Shown here: one piece after another, positions 1 through 6,288 of the stretch
Layout: every line of letters begins with the position of its first letter
Position numbering within the stretch: the first letter of the stretch is position 1
Assembly: GCA_031368515.1 (NCBI GenBank)
Contig: JANMNW010000174.1
Location: 1-6,315 of the forward strand
DNA from: CANJQH01 sp031368515
GTDB taxonomy: Bacteria; Chloroflexota; Anaerolineae; J036; Brachytrichaceae
DNA length: 6,315 nucleotides
Direction of reading: 5' to 3'
The notes under the pieces: model-generated
The model's database searches: none
Seen by the model: the letters and a program-made list of their open reading frames with translations, nothing else
What the model was told of the DNA's origin: nothing
Translations under genes and position numbers: made by a program

Positions 1-459
1 GTGCTGCTCACGTATCGCGCCTTGCCGTATCGCGCACCGGCTGAGGCGCGGCCGCTGTCGGTTAATTTAGGCTGGACGTTGCTCGACCATAACGTGACAC
101 CCACTGCGCGCGCCGGCGCCACGCTCACCGTCACGCATGCCTGGCGCGTCGATGCGCTTCCCGGCGAGCCGCACGCTTCCTGGTTCTATGCGCCATTTGT
201 CAAGCTGGTCGCGGCGGATGGCTCGGTGATCGTCGACATCAACGGCGCCAGCGCGCTCGAAGGCTGGGCCTGGCAGCCGGGTGAAATCATCCTGAGCGAA
301 GTGACACTGGCGCTGCCCGCCGATCTGCCGCCTGGCGAGTACACCGTGCAGAGCAGCCTGTTTGATCCCAATCAGAAGAAGAACGCGGTCTATTTCGACC
401 CAGCACGGCCGGACGAACCCATTTTGACTTTGACCAGGCAAGTTGTGGTTGAGCGCTAG
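1..459 (+). CDS. C-terminal part of a larger protein, beta-rich tail domain (5' end outside window)
   Basis: The frame is open from the first base and ends at TAG 457-459, giving 152 residues. The GTG at position 1 is probably just an internal codon, because nothing upstream can be seen. The residues look like one beta-sandwich domain: alternating hydrophobic strands (ATLTVTHAWRV, FVKLVAADGSVIV), then 'WAWQPGEIILSEVTLALPADLPPGEYTVQSSLFDP' spread over about residues 88-123. The pattern W-x-PGE ... LPADLPPGEY ... LYDP/LFDP is one I know from C-terminal extracellular domains of large Chloroflexota proteins such as membrane glycosyltransferases and secreted glycoside hydrolases. No transmembrane segment or catalytic motif is present in the visible part, so the main activity lies upstream. 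The tail probably sits outside the membrane. The channel gene follows after 18 bp in the same frame, so cotranscription is likely. Function is not assigned. Confidence 0.6.
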   Translation: MLLTYRALPYRAPAEARPLSVNLGWTLLDHNVTPTARAGATLTVTHAWRVDALPGEPHASWFYAPFVKLVAADGSVIVDINGASALEGWAWQPGEIILSEVTLALPADLPPGEYTVQSSLFDPNQKKNAVYFDPARPDEPILTLTRQVVVER

Positions 460-477
460 ACTTCATCGTCACTCGCC

Positions 478-1503
478 ATGGACAAGGTTGTCGCACAATC
501 GCCCACGCGCCGCTTTCTGCTCGGCATCCTGGCGTTCAGCCTGCTCGTCATCGGCGGCACGCTCGGCTTCCTGCTGATCGAGGGCCTGTCCATTGTCGAT
601 TCGCTATTCATGACGGTAATCACCATCAGCACGGTCGGCTTCGGCGAAGTGCGGCCGCTGTCACCCGCCGGCCGCCTGTTCACCATCGCCTTGATCATGG
701 GCGGCGCGGGCGTGGCGGCCTACTCGCTGAGCATCGCCGCGGAATTTTTGATTTCAGGCGCCTGGCGCGCGCAATTGGAAAATCGGAGACGCAATCGCAT
801 GCTGGCACAACTCAAACACCATTTCATCGTCTGTGGCTACGGCCGCGTCGGCAGGCATGTGGCCGACGAACTGGCGGCTGAAGGGCTGCCCTTTGTCGTC
901 ATCGAAACCAACGCCGACAAAGTCGCGCATATTCAACGTGCCGGGCGGCTGGCGCTGCAAGGCAACGCGGCCAACAACGAGGTGCTGCACGAAGCGGGTA
1001 TCGATCGCGCCAAGGGGCTGGTGGCCACGGTCAACTCCGACGCCGAAAAGGTGTTTATCGCGCTGACAGCGCGCGGCATGCGGGCCGATCTGCGCATCAT
1101 TGCGCGCGCCAATTACGAGGAGTCCGAGGCCAAGCTCATTCGTGCCGGCGCCGACCGCGTGATCCTGCCCTATCGCACGAGCGGCAAGCGCATGGTCACC
1201 CTGATGATCCGGCCCGAAGTGGCCGATTTTCTGGACGAAGTCGCCCATGCTTCGGGCCTGGAGCTGCTGATCGACCAGATCGCCATCATGGAGGGATCGC
1301 CATTGATTGGCCGTTCGATGCGCGATGTGCGGACGCAGCTTCAGGATCAGTCGGGCGCAACGCTGCTGGCCTGCCGCATGTCCGGCGGACAGATCAACAC
1401 CCAGCTTGGCGGCGCCGACACGGTGCGAGCGGGAATGCAGATCATCGCGCTGGGCACGCGCGAGCAATTGCAGTTGGTGATTGGCATGGCGTGCAGCGCG
1501 TAG
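478..1503 (+). CDS. Two-TM potassium channel with cytoplasmic RCK (TrkA-N/TrkA-C) domains, MthK-like architecture
   Basis: This 341-aa protein is a complete MthK-type channel subunit expected to conduct K+ as a tetramer in the inner membrane. TM1 is about residues 12-34, the pore helix about 40-51, the selectivity filter TVGFGE 52-57 (a variant of TVGYGD) and TM2 about 65-91. A basic linker (RRRNR, 103-107) leads into the RCK N-lobe: Rossmann motif GYGRVG 120-125, acidic E143 ending strand 2 as a likely nucleotide-ribose contact, and QGNA 161-164. A TrkA-C lobe follows at about 250-337. By my alignment the MthK Ca2+ ligands D184/E210/E212 correspond to T184, R210 and N212, so Ca2+ gating at that site is unlikely; NAD(H) or another nucleotide is a better guess for the ligand. 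ATG 478 is the only usable start after the in-frame stop at 457 and has no clear Shine-Dalgarno. A possible internal start at M108 is listed separately. Confidence 0.93.
   Translation: MDKVVAQSPTRRFLLGILAFSLLVIGGTLGFLLIEGLSIVDSLFMTVITISTVGFGEVRPLSPAGRLFTIALIMGGAGVAAYSLSIAAEFLISGAWRAQLENRRRNRMLAQLKHHFIVCGYGRVGRHVADELAAEGLPFVVIETNADKVAHIQRAGRLALQGNAANNEVLHEAGIDRAKGLVATVNSDAEKVFIALTARGMRADLRIIARANYEESEAKLIRAGADRVILPYRTSGKRMVTLMIRPEVADFLDEVAHASGLELLIDQIAIMEGSPLIGRSMRDVRTQLQDQSGATLLACRMSGGQINTQLGGADTVRAGMQIIALGTREQLQLVIGMACSA
785..801 (+). promoter_or_regulatory. Possible internal ribosome binding site and ATG (M108) for a free RCK domain
   Basis: GGAG at 785-788 lies 10 nt before ATG 799-801, which is codon 108 of the channel gene, between the basic linker after TM2 and the first RCK strand. 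Starting here would give a soluble 234-residue RCK protein. The MthK gene of Methanothermobacter is known to use an internal start at Met107 to supply the extra RCK subunits of its octameric gating ring. The correspondence in position is striking, but GGAG also arises simply from the linker codons, and other genes here show little Shine-Dalgarno use. Confidence 0.35.
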
Positions 1504-1513
1504 TCTGCATCAC

Positions 1514-2515
1514 TCACACGATCTTCCATCGCATCCACGGCGCGCTGTTGAAAAAGCTCGCCACCACGCCTCCCGGCGCTGAAAGCGCGTCACAGGCAGC
1601 GCGAAATTCAGCGGGCAGCGTCAACGCGGCGGCAGGCAATATCGCCTGCAACTGCCCCAGCGTGCGCGGCCCCAATATTGGCGCGCTGACGCCCGGCTGA
1701 TCCTTCACCCAGGCCACGGCCGCCTGCGCCGGATCAAACCCGTGTTCGCGCGCAAGCGCGGCAAACTGGTTGCCAATCTCCACGCCGCGCGCGGTCACGC
1801 GTTCGGCATAAATGCCGCCACGCAGCGCGATGCGCGAATCGGCCGGCGGCACGTCGGCGCGCGCATAGCGCCCGGCCAGCATGCCCATGCCCAGCGGCGA
1901 CCAGGTCAGCACGCCCAGCCCGTGCCGTTGACAGGCCGGCAACAATTCATTCTCGACACGCCGGTCGAGCAAGTTGTAGGGCGTCTGCTCGGACACGATT
2001 TTTGCATAGCCCTTCAGCTCGCTCAGCATGAGCGATTCCACCACGTGCCAGGCCGGCGCGGTGGTGCTGCCGATGTAGCGCACCTTGCCCTGCGCGACCA
2101 GATCGTCAAATGCGCGCAGCGTTTCGTCCAGCGGCACATCCATATCCGGCCGATGGGTTTGATACAGATCGATGCACTCGATCTGCAATCGGCGCAATGA
2201 GTCTTCGCAGGCGCGCATGATGTGCAAGCGCGAATTGCCGCGTTGATTGATACCCGGCCCGGTCGGGTAATGCACCTTGGTCGCGATCAACACATCGTCA
2301 CGGCGGCCATTGGTTTTAAGCGCGCGGCCGATGTTGGACTCGGCTTCGCCTTTGGCATAGCTGTTTGACGTGTCAATCAAGTTGATGCCGGCGTCAAGCA
2401 CGGCGTCGATGATCGCCGCGCATTCTGCTTCGGGTGTGGGATTGGCGAAATTGTCTGTGCCAAGCGCCAGGCACGAGACCTTGACGCCGCTGCGGCCAAG
2501 CGCTCTGTAGTTCAT
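1514..2515 (-). CDS. Aldo/keto reductase (NAD(P)H-dependent oxidoreductase)
   Basis: A 333-aa (beta/alpha)8-barrel oxidoreductase that interconverts a carbonyl and an alcohol with a nicotinamide cofactor in the cytoplasm. The N-terminus MNYRALGRSGVKVS is the classic start of the family. The catalytic tetrad is complete: D48 and Y53 in LIDTSNSY, K80 in IATK, H121 in YQTHRPD. Further family marks are GKVRYIGSTTAPAW (143-156), SEQTPYNLLDR (175-185), the loop WSPLGMGMLAGRY (205-217), and a C-terminal cofactor segment PILGPRTLGQLQ (279-290). Length is usual for the Kv-beta/YghZ/Tas-like branch. The start at 2515 was chosen over an in-frame start at 2581 because it begins the conserved domain and overlaps the upstream dehydrogenase stop as ATGA. 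No Shine-Dalgarno is seen, so translation is probably coupled. The gene ends 10 bp from the convergent channel gene. The substrate is not predictable from sequence. Confidence 0.94.
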   Translation of the reverse strand: MNYRALGRSGVKVSCLALGTDNFANPTPEAECAAIIDAVLDAGINLIDTSNSYAKGEAESNIGRALKTNGRRDDVLIATKVHYPTGPGINQRGNSRLHIMRACEDSLRRLQIECIDLYQTHRPDMDVPLDETLRAFDDLVAQGKVRYIGSTTAPAWHVVESLMLSELKGYAKIVSEQTPYNLLDRRVENELLPACQRHGLGVLTWSPLGMGMLAGRYARADVPPADSRIALRGGIYAERVTARGVEIGNQFAALAREHGFDPAQAAVAWVKDQPGVSAPILGPRTLGQLQAILPAAALTLPAEFRAACDALSAPGGVVASFFNSAPWMRWKIV

Positions 2516-3282
2516 ATGGTGGAGTATGCGCCGTCGGCGTAGTACATCGCGCCGGTGACATAGCTGGCCGCATCGCTGCACAAAAACACCGCCACGCGCG
2601 CGATCTCCTCGGGCTGCGCCAGCCGGCCCATCGGCACGGCCCGTTCGCCAATTTCAGCCGCCTGCGCATCAGTGAGCGCGATAGCGCGGCCGGCCGCGCG
2701 CAGCATGGGCGTGTCCACCTCGCCCGGGCAGACGCAATTGAAGCGCACGCCCTCGCGCGCAAGTTCCAGCGCAAACGTGCGCGTGATCTGATGCACCGCG
2801 CCTTTGCTGGCGCAATAGGCCAGCGCGCCTTTGCCCCCCAGCTCGCCCCAAATCGAACCGAAATTCACCACTGCGCCGCCGCCTTGCGTTCGCATATGGC
2901 GCGCCGCCGCACGCGACATGAAGAACACGCCGTTGGTGTTGACTGCCATGACGCGCAGCCACTCTTCGTCGCTGGTGTCGAGGCCACTTTTGCGCGCGAT
3001 GATGCCGGCGGCATTGACGACCGCATGCACGCGGCCAAAACGCGCAATAGCCTGCGCGACGGCGCGTTCACAGAATACCGGATCGCTCACGTCGCCGGCA
3101 AGGGCGATGACATTCGGTCCAAGCGCGCGCGCGTGCGCTTCAGCCGCAATCTGGTTCTGATCGACGATGATCACGCTGGCGCCGGCTTCGGCGAAGATGC
3201 GGGCGGCGGCCGCGCCCATGCCCGACGCGCCGCCGGTGATCAGCGCGGTGCGACCGGCAAAGTTGTAAGTGACGTTTTCCAT
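2512..3282 (-). CDS. Classical short-chain dehydrogenase/reductase (SDR), probably NAD-dependent
   Basis: A 256-aa Rossmann-fold oxidoreductase, the usual size for a classical SDR, likely a cytoplasmic tetramer. Visible motifs are the cofactor loop TGGASGMG 16-23; D41 at the end of strand 2, which favours NAD(H) over NADP(H); D64-V65 for adenine; NAAG 90-93; and the catalytic tetrad N115, S143, Y156, K160 in YCASK. A CPG motif at 185-187 follows strand 6 and the C-terminus has YVTGAMYYADGAYS. Start 3282 is preferred to the longer frame from 3417 because MENVTYNFAGRTALITGG places the Rossmann fold at the expected distance, and the extra 45 residues do not resemble SDR sequence. It is first in the operon and overlaps the aldo/keto reductase by 4 bp. 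The family contains sugar, polyol, acyl and steroid dehydrogenases, so the substrate stays open. Confidence 0.94.
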   Translation of the reverse strand: MENVTYNFAGRTALITGGASGMGAAAARIFAEAGASVIIVDQNQIAAEAHARALGPNVIALAGDVSDPVFCERAVAQAIARFGRVHAVVNAAGIIARKSGLDTSDEEWLRVMAVNTNGVFFMSRAAARHMRTQGGGAVVNFGSIWGELGGKGALAYCASKGAVHQITRTFALELAREGVRFNCVCPGEVDTPMLRAAGRAIALTDAQAAEIGERAVPMGRLAQPEEIARVAVFLCSDAASYVTGAMYYADGAYSTI

Positions 3283-3293
3283 GGCTGCGCGAC

Positions 3294-3299
3294 ATTGTA
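3294..3299 (-). promoter_or_regulatory. Candidate -10 box of the SDR-AKR operon, possibly leaderless
   Basis: On the minus strand TACAAT (one mismatch to TATAAT) ends 11 nt before the SDR start codon. Transcription starting 6-7 nt downstream would leave a leader of only about 4-6 nt, which fits the absence of a Shine-Dalgarno. No good -35 hexamer is seen at the usual 16-18 bp, so this is weak. Confidence 0.25.
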
Positions 3300-3433
3300 G
3301 AAGGGAATGCGAACGCCTCAGATTTTTGGCAGCAACTGTCGCTATCAAACTGCTGGCAACCGAGTGTGCTTTTCGGACAAGGCATCCGCCGTCAAAAACC
3401 CTGCCTGGCCAGTGCACAAGCCTTCACCTTGAG

Positions 3434-3445
3434 CTTGATATCAAG
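3434..3445. promoter_or_regulatory. 12-bp perfect palindrome, candidate operator
   Basis: CTTGATATCAAG is perfectly self-complementary and lies almost exactly midway between the two divergent start codons (about 151 bp from the SDR start and 154 bp from the glycosyltransferase start). Sites of this form bind homodimeric helix-turn-helix repressors, but no regulator gene is in the window. Six complementary pairs occur by chance about once per 4 kb, so the evidence is positional. Confidence 0.3.
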
Positions 3446-3480
3446 ACACCGAGAAATCATTTAGAGTCAACGGCATTCGG

Positions 3481-3510
3481 TTGGAAATGTGTGCTACCGA
3501 CGACTATATT
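3481..3510 (+). promoter_or_regulatory. Candidate sigma-70-type promoter for the glycosyltransferase gene
   Basis: TTGGAA (3481-3486, four of six matches to TTGACA) and TATATT (3505-3510, five of six to TATAAT) are separated by 18 bp. The start point would be near 3517, leaving an untranslated leader of about 80 nt before ATG 3600. There is no second copy to compare with. Confidence 0.35.
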
Positions 3511-3599
3511 TTGTCGCTACACATCTTGCGCTTGTGCGGATTGTTGTTGCGAAATAGAGGGGCGTTGAGTTTACGGTCCTCGAACTCGTCCAGAATCCC

Positions 3600-4949
3600 A
3601 TGACCGTCCATACCCCCGCACCGACAAAGAATCCGAGTGCATCGCTGGACATCGCGCATGCCGCCACTACACGGGCGCACAATATTGCGTTTGCTGTCAT
3701 ACTTTTTATTGCGGCCATTTTGGCGTTCTACAAACTTGGGGCATTCCCGATTCCATGGTTCGATGAGGGCTGGTGGCTGCAGATTCCCAAAAATCTTGCA
3801 TTGACCGGCAACTATGCAACCTATAGTGTGGAAGGCTTCAGGCCATTCGACACCATTGTCAGCGCATCGCCAGCATTTTTCGTTCCGGCGGCGGCGGCTT
3901 TCGAGATATTGGGCGTCGGGCTCATGCAGGGGCGGCTCACAGTCGCCATTGTCTTTCTTGTATCTTGCGTGCTGCTGCACGCAATCGCGCGCCGGCTGCA
4001 TGGGCCAAACGTCGCCCTCGTCGCAATCCTATTGTTCATTCTGGCGCGGCCCGATGACAATTTCACTTCGGTGCTGATGTTGTCGCGCATGTTTATGCCT
4101 GAAGTTCCAGCCTTGTGCAGCTTGCTGGCAGGAATATATCTGCTGATTCGGGTGCTGAGGCAACCCCGCAACAGTGCCACTGAGGCACCAAGTGTCGGGA
4201 CGCTGCTTGCGAGCGGCATGCTGTTTGGCATGGCGATGACGATCAAATCGCAATTCATGCTTGTGACCCTGCCGGTGCTGGTGCTTACAGGTCTGATCGA
4301 TGGGGTCTATTTTCGCCGCCGCCGGCTGTTGACCTTTGTCATTCCGATTCTGACCAGTTTGGTGATGATCGGCTTGAACCAACTCTTTATCTACGCGATC
4401 CTCGGAGCGGATAACTACGCGCATTTTGCGGCGGACTTTAGCGCCGCGGCTGGACCGCAAGTACGCACTCTTCTACTGCCGTCAGCCATGCTAAATGCGG
4501 TCAAATTTTTCGCGCGCAGCCCGTATGCCGTGCTCGCGCTGGTGGCGACCGCTTATGCCCTGCTTGGCGCGGCGGATCGATCGGCCCAGAATACTGGGGT
4601 GTTGCTTGTCGCGTTGTTTGTTGGCGCATGGATGGCGTGGTTCTCCCTTGCAACCGTGGCCTGGTCGCGTTACGCATTTCCCGGCCTGGCAGTGAGCAAC
4701 ATTCTGGTCGCCAAATTGCTGGGCGACCTGGCCAGCGCCAGATTCACGTTGCCTGAAGCGCTTGCCGCAGCGATGCGCAAGCACTTCAATGTCAGCCGCA
4801 TTCCGCGCTGGCTGCGGATGACGATAGTCGGCCTGACCCTATTCGGCGCATCATTCGGCGGGGCCAGGACTTGGGTGAGCGGCGTGTTTGGCGACGACAA
4901 CTACACAGCCCGCGACATGGCTGCATACATTGACACGCACGTGTCCGAT
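3600..4949 (+). pseudogene. ArnT/PMT-like (GT-C fold) membrane glycosyltransferase, 5' part, interrupted by an IS
   Basis: The first 450 codons encode a polytopic membrane protein resembling GT39/GT83-type enzymes, which move a sugar from a polyprenyl-phosphate donor to an acceptor outside the membrane. After a short cytoplasmic tail, TM1 is about residues 28-47. The first external loop holds the acidic pair D55-E56 in PWFDEGWW, the place of the catalytic Asp in GT-C enzymes, then QIPKNLALTGNY and EGFRPFD. Further hydrophobic spans lie near 112-130, 137-149, 168-186, 200-234, 241-268, 307-324, 331-353, 360-376 and 403-420. WSRYAFPGL (355-363) is typical of the family. ATG 3600 is the only start after the in-frame TAG at 3555. 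The insertion sequence begins immediately after GAT 4947-4949 (D450), so the C-terminal external part is lost. Translation would run on through 109 IS-derived codons to TGA 5277-5279. Donor and acceptor are unknown. Confidence 0.85.
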
Positions 4950-4974
4950 GGGTGCATTTTTCTAAAGGGGAGCG
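4950..4974 (+). repeat. Terminal inverted repeat, transposase 3' side
   Basis: The 25 bp starting GGGTGCATTTTT and ending GGGGAGCG match the reverse complement of 6289-6313 at every position; identity stops on both sides. It contains the transposase stop codon (TAG read on the minus strand at 4964-4962). Confidence 0.95.
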
Positions 4975-5984
4975 CAGCTGAGCCAGTGCGAGTCAAAACA
5001 GCCGGACATGAGCGCCATACGCAAAGGCAGGATGTGCTCAAGACCGGCACGAGACCAACGCATGCCTGCGGCGCTGACGCGATGCTTGGTTTGTTTGGCG
5101 CCAGACTCGACTGTTCCGCTGCCAATAGGCAACTGTGCGAGTTGAAAGTCGCGATATTGCATGCGTTCGTGGTTGTTCGCAAAATAGCCTGCTTCTGTCC
5201 GCAGCACCAAGGCTGTCTCCGGTTTCGCAATGGCTGCTGCCAATTCAAGTCGGTTTGCTACTTCAAGTGCCTGCCCTGAGTAGAGGTGATTTGCCAAGTC
5301 ATCCGCCCAGACAAGAGCCTGTTCAGAGCCTGGAGGAAAGATGACATCTGCGGCGACATGGAGGTGCTGCTTGGCGTGATACCAGTCCACTACATGAGCC
5401 GCCGATGGATAGTCGACTGTAGCCAGATTCCAGATCCATGGCGCGCCATCGCCAACGACGACGCTTTGGAAGCTGCTCGACCAGTGCCGCGCCTGGGCTT
5501 CGTTTAACAGCTTGGTGCCAAACCCTTCAGGTCCACCCAGATGCGCCACATACGAATGCGCCGATGCACGCGTCTGACAGATTGTGTCGTTGTGCCGGTT
5601 GACTTTGAACTCCGACCCTGCGGAAACCTCGGAAATCGCGCCGATTTTGATCTCCTTCCAGCCCTCGCTGCGCACGTTGACCATGCAGCCATCCATCGTG
5701 ATGCTGACACACTGCGCATCTTGAAACGCCGCTTTCGTCGTCGGCTTTGGGTGCATTGCCGACAACGCACGCACACCCGCTGCTTGCGTCTCATGCCAGG
5801 CTTTTGTCACACCGATCTGCACTTGTGCAAGCTCGCCCAGGATTTCACACGCTTCCGCAAACGGCAGCCGGGCACAAAGCTTGACCAATACTCGGCTGAT
5901 TCCATCACTCATGCCTTGGACAACGCCAAGCTCTGCATCAAATGGATACTGCCCGCTGCGCATTGCCTCGTCATAGAAATACAC
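4962..5984 (-). CDS. ISKra4-family transposase orfB (catalytic part), probably made by -1 frameshift from orfA
   Basis: From GTG 5984 this frame gives 340 residues. It carries the ISKra4 signatures: SITMDGCMV with D98, VVGDGAPWIW with D179, HVVDWYHAKQHL (198-208), and the strongly conserved PIGSGTVESGAKQTKHRVSAAGMRWS with E293. D98, D179 and E293 are the expected DDE triad. The GTG has no ribosome binding site and is probably not the true start. The same frame is open further upstream, where codons 6029-5985 encode KTAVQTRLGPLSYKR; TRLGPxxxKRVYFY is a conserved family segment that a GTG start would remove. The fused product joins 83 orfA residues to 355 of this frame, 438 aa in all, placing the triad near 196, 277 and 391. 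No internal stop is present, so the enzyme is likely functional. The CxxC zinc-ribbon half after YFY is also missing. Confidence 0.85.
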   Translation of the reverse strand: MYFYDEAMRSGQYPFDAELGVVQGMSDGISRVLVKLCARLPFAEACEILGELAQVQIGVTKAWHETQAAGVRALSAMHPKPTTKAAFQDAQCVSITMDGCMVNVRSEGWKEIKIGAISEVSAGSEFKVNRHNDTICQTRASAHSYVAHLGGPEGFGTKLLNEAQARHWSSSFQSVVVGDGAPWIWNLATVDYPSAAHVVDWYHAKQHLHVAADVIFPPGSEQALVWADDLANHLYSGQALEVANRLELAAAIAKPETALVLRTEAGYFANNHERMQYRDFQLAQLPIGSGTVESGAKQTKHRVSAAGMRWSRAGLEHILPLRMALMSGCFDSHWLSCAPL

Positions 5985-5996
5985 CCGTTTGTAACT

Positions 5997-6034
5997 CAGC
6001 GGCCCTAATCGTGTTTGGACCGCCGTCTTTTTTT
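5997..6034 (-). promoter_or_regulatory. Predicted frameshift signal: A7G slippery run plus downstream hairpin
   Basis: On the minus strand seven A (6034-6028) are followed by G 6027; orfA reads them as AAA AAA AGA. Two bases on, CGGCGGTCC (6025-6017) pairs with GGGCCGCTG (6005-5997) as nine consecutive pairs, two of them G-U, around an 11-nt loop. The orfA stop TAG (6007-6005) sits at the loop/stem border. A slip of -1, or one extra A added by RNA polymerase, joins orfA to orfB. AAGGA (6040-6036) lies directly upstream, closer than the 10-14 nt usual for a stimulatory Shine-Dalgarno. Confidence 0.7.
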
Positions 6035-6277
6035 GTCCTTGCGTTGTAACGGTTTGCCGCTCGCAGGGCTGATCGGCGCCTTCAGCACCCCTGCCTCTTC
6101 TTGGTCGCGGAGCAGCGTTTCGGCCAGCTTCTTTCCCAGCCTCTCGCGCGCCGCCAAGACCACATCTTCTATCTCCGTCAACGTCAGCCGCTTGTCCCCG
6201 TCACGCGCCGCCAGCACCGTGTCTAACTCTGCTTCCAAGTCCGCCATCAGGCGCGCCTTTGCTTCGTTTTCACCCAT
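6005..6277 (-). CDS. ISKra4-family transposase orfA (N-terminal part)
   Basis: A 90-residue reading frame begins at ATG 6277 just inside the inverted repeat. It is mostly helical and charged (MADLEAELDTVLAARDGDKRLTLTEIEDVVLAARERLGKKLAETLL), the usual N-terminal segment of ISKra4 transposases, followed by a basic stretch (KDKKRRRSKHD) and TAG 6007-6005. The family often has a CPxCG zinc-ribbon half just before the basic stretch; here that place reads ISPASGKPLQRK with no cysteine. On its own this product would be a DNA-binding fragment, possibly an inhibitor, as orfA products are in other IS families. Its last codons overlap the orfB frame, which is one base back (-1), and the A7 run at codons 82-83 is the likely junction. 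Confidence 0.8.
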   Translation of the reverse strand: MGENEAKARLMADLEAELDTVLAARDGDKRLTLTEIEDVVLAARERLGKKLAETLLRDQEEAGVLKAPISPASGKPLQRKDKKRRRSKHD

Positions 6278-6288
6278 GCCCCCATTTT

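Larger units (their letters stand above)
3283..3599. other. Divergent intergenic region, 317 bp
   Basis: This stretch separates the start codons of the minus-strand SDR-AKR operon and the plus-strand glycosyltransferase. It is less G+C-rich than the flanking coding DNA. It contains the candidate -10 next to the SDR start, a 12-bp palindrome near its middle, and a plausible promoter on the glycosyltransferase side. Frames crossing it have no recognisable protein similarity. I see no tRNA, riboswitch fold or strong terminator in it. Confidence 0.7.

Noticed and set aside
457..480. Stop-codon readthrough joining the tail-domain gene to the channel gene, which are in the same frame
   Set aside because: Same frame occurs by chance one time in three; the linker is only six codons and a fused extracellular tail plus channel makes no known architecture.
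754..1467. Long minus-strand open frame (237 codons) inside the channel gene
   Set aside because: Antisense shadow of a clearly conserved coding frame in G+C-rich DNA; its translation has no recognisable domain.
1490..1560. Bidirectional terminator between the convergent channel and AKR genes
   Set aside because: Only 10 bp separate the stops and no GC-rich hairpin with a T-run is visible on either strand.
1742..3300. Plus-strand open frames of 152 and 169 codons opposite the AKR and SDR
   Set aside because: They mirror the codon pattern of the real minus-strand genes and encode low-complexity R/A/H-rich sequence.
3283..3417. 45-residue N-terminal extension of the SDR to a start at 3417
   Set aside because: The extension has no SDR-like sequence, and the Rossmann motif is correctly placed from the 3282 start; a -10-like box also lies inside the extension.
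4950..5279. 109-codon extension of the glycosyltransferase frame as a genuine C-terminal domain
   Set aside because: It is the antisense of transposase DNA inside the IS; the family similarity stops at the inverted repeat.
5541..6008. Plus-strand frame of 155 codons within the IS as a passenger gene
   Set aside because: It is wholly antisense to the transposase, begins and ends without signals, and shows no domain.
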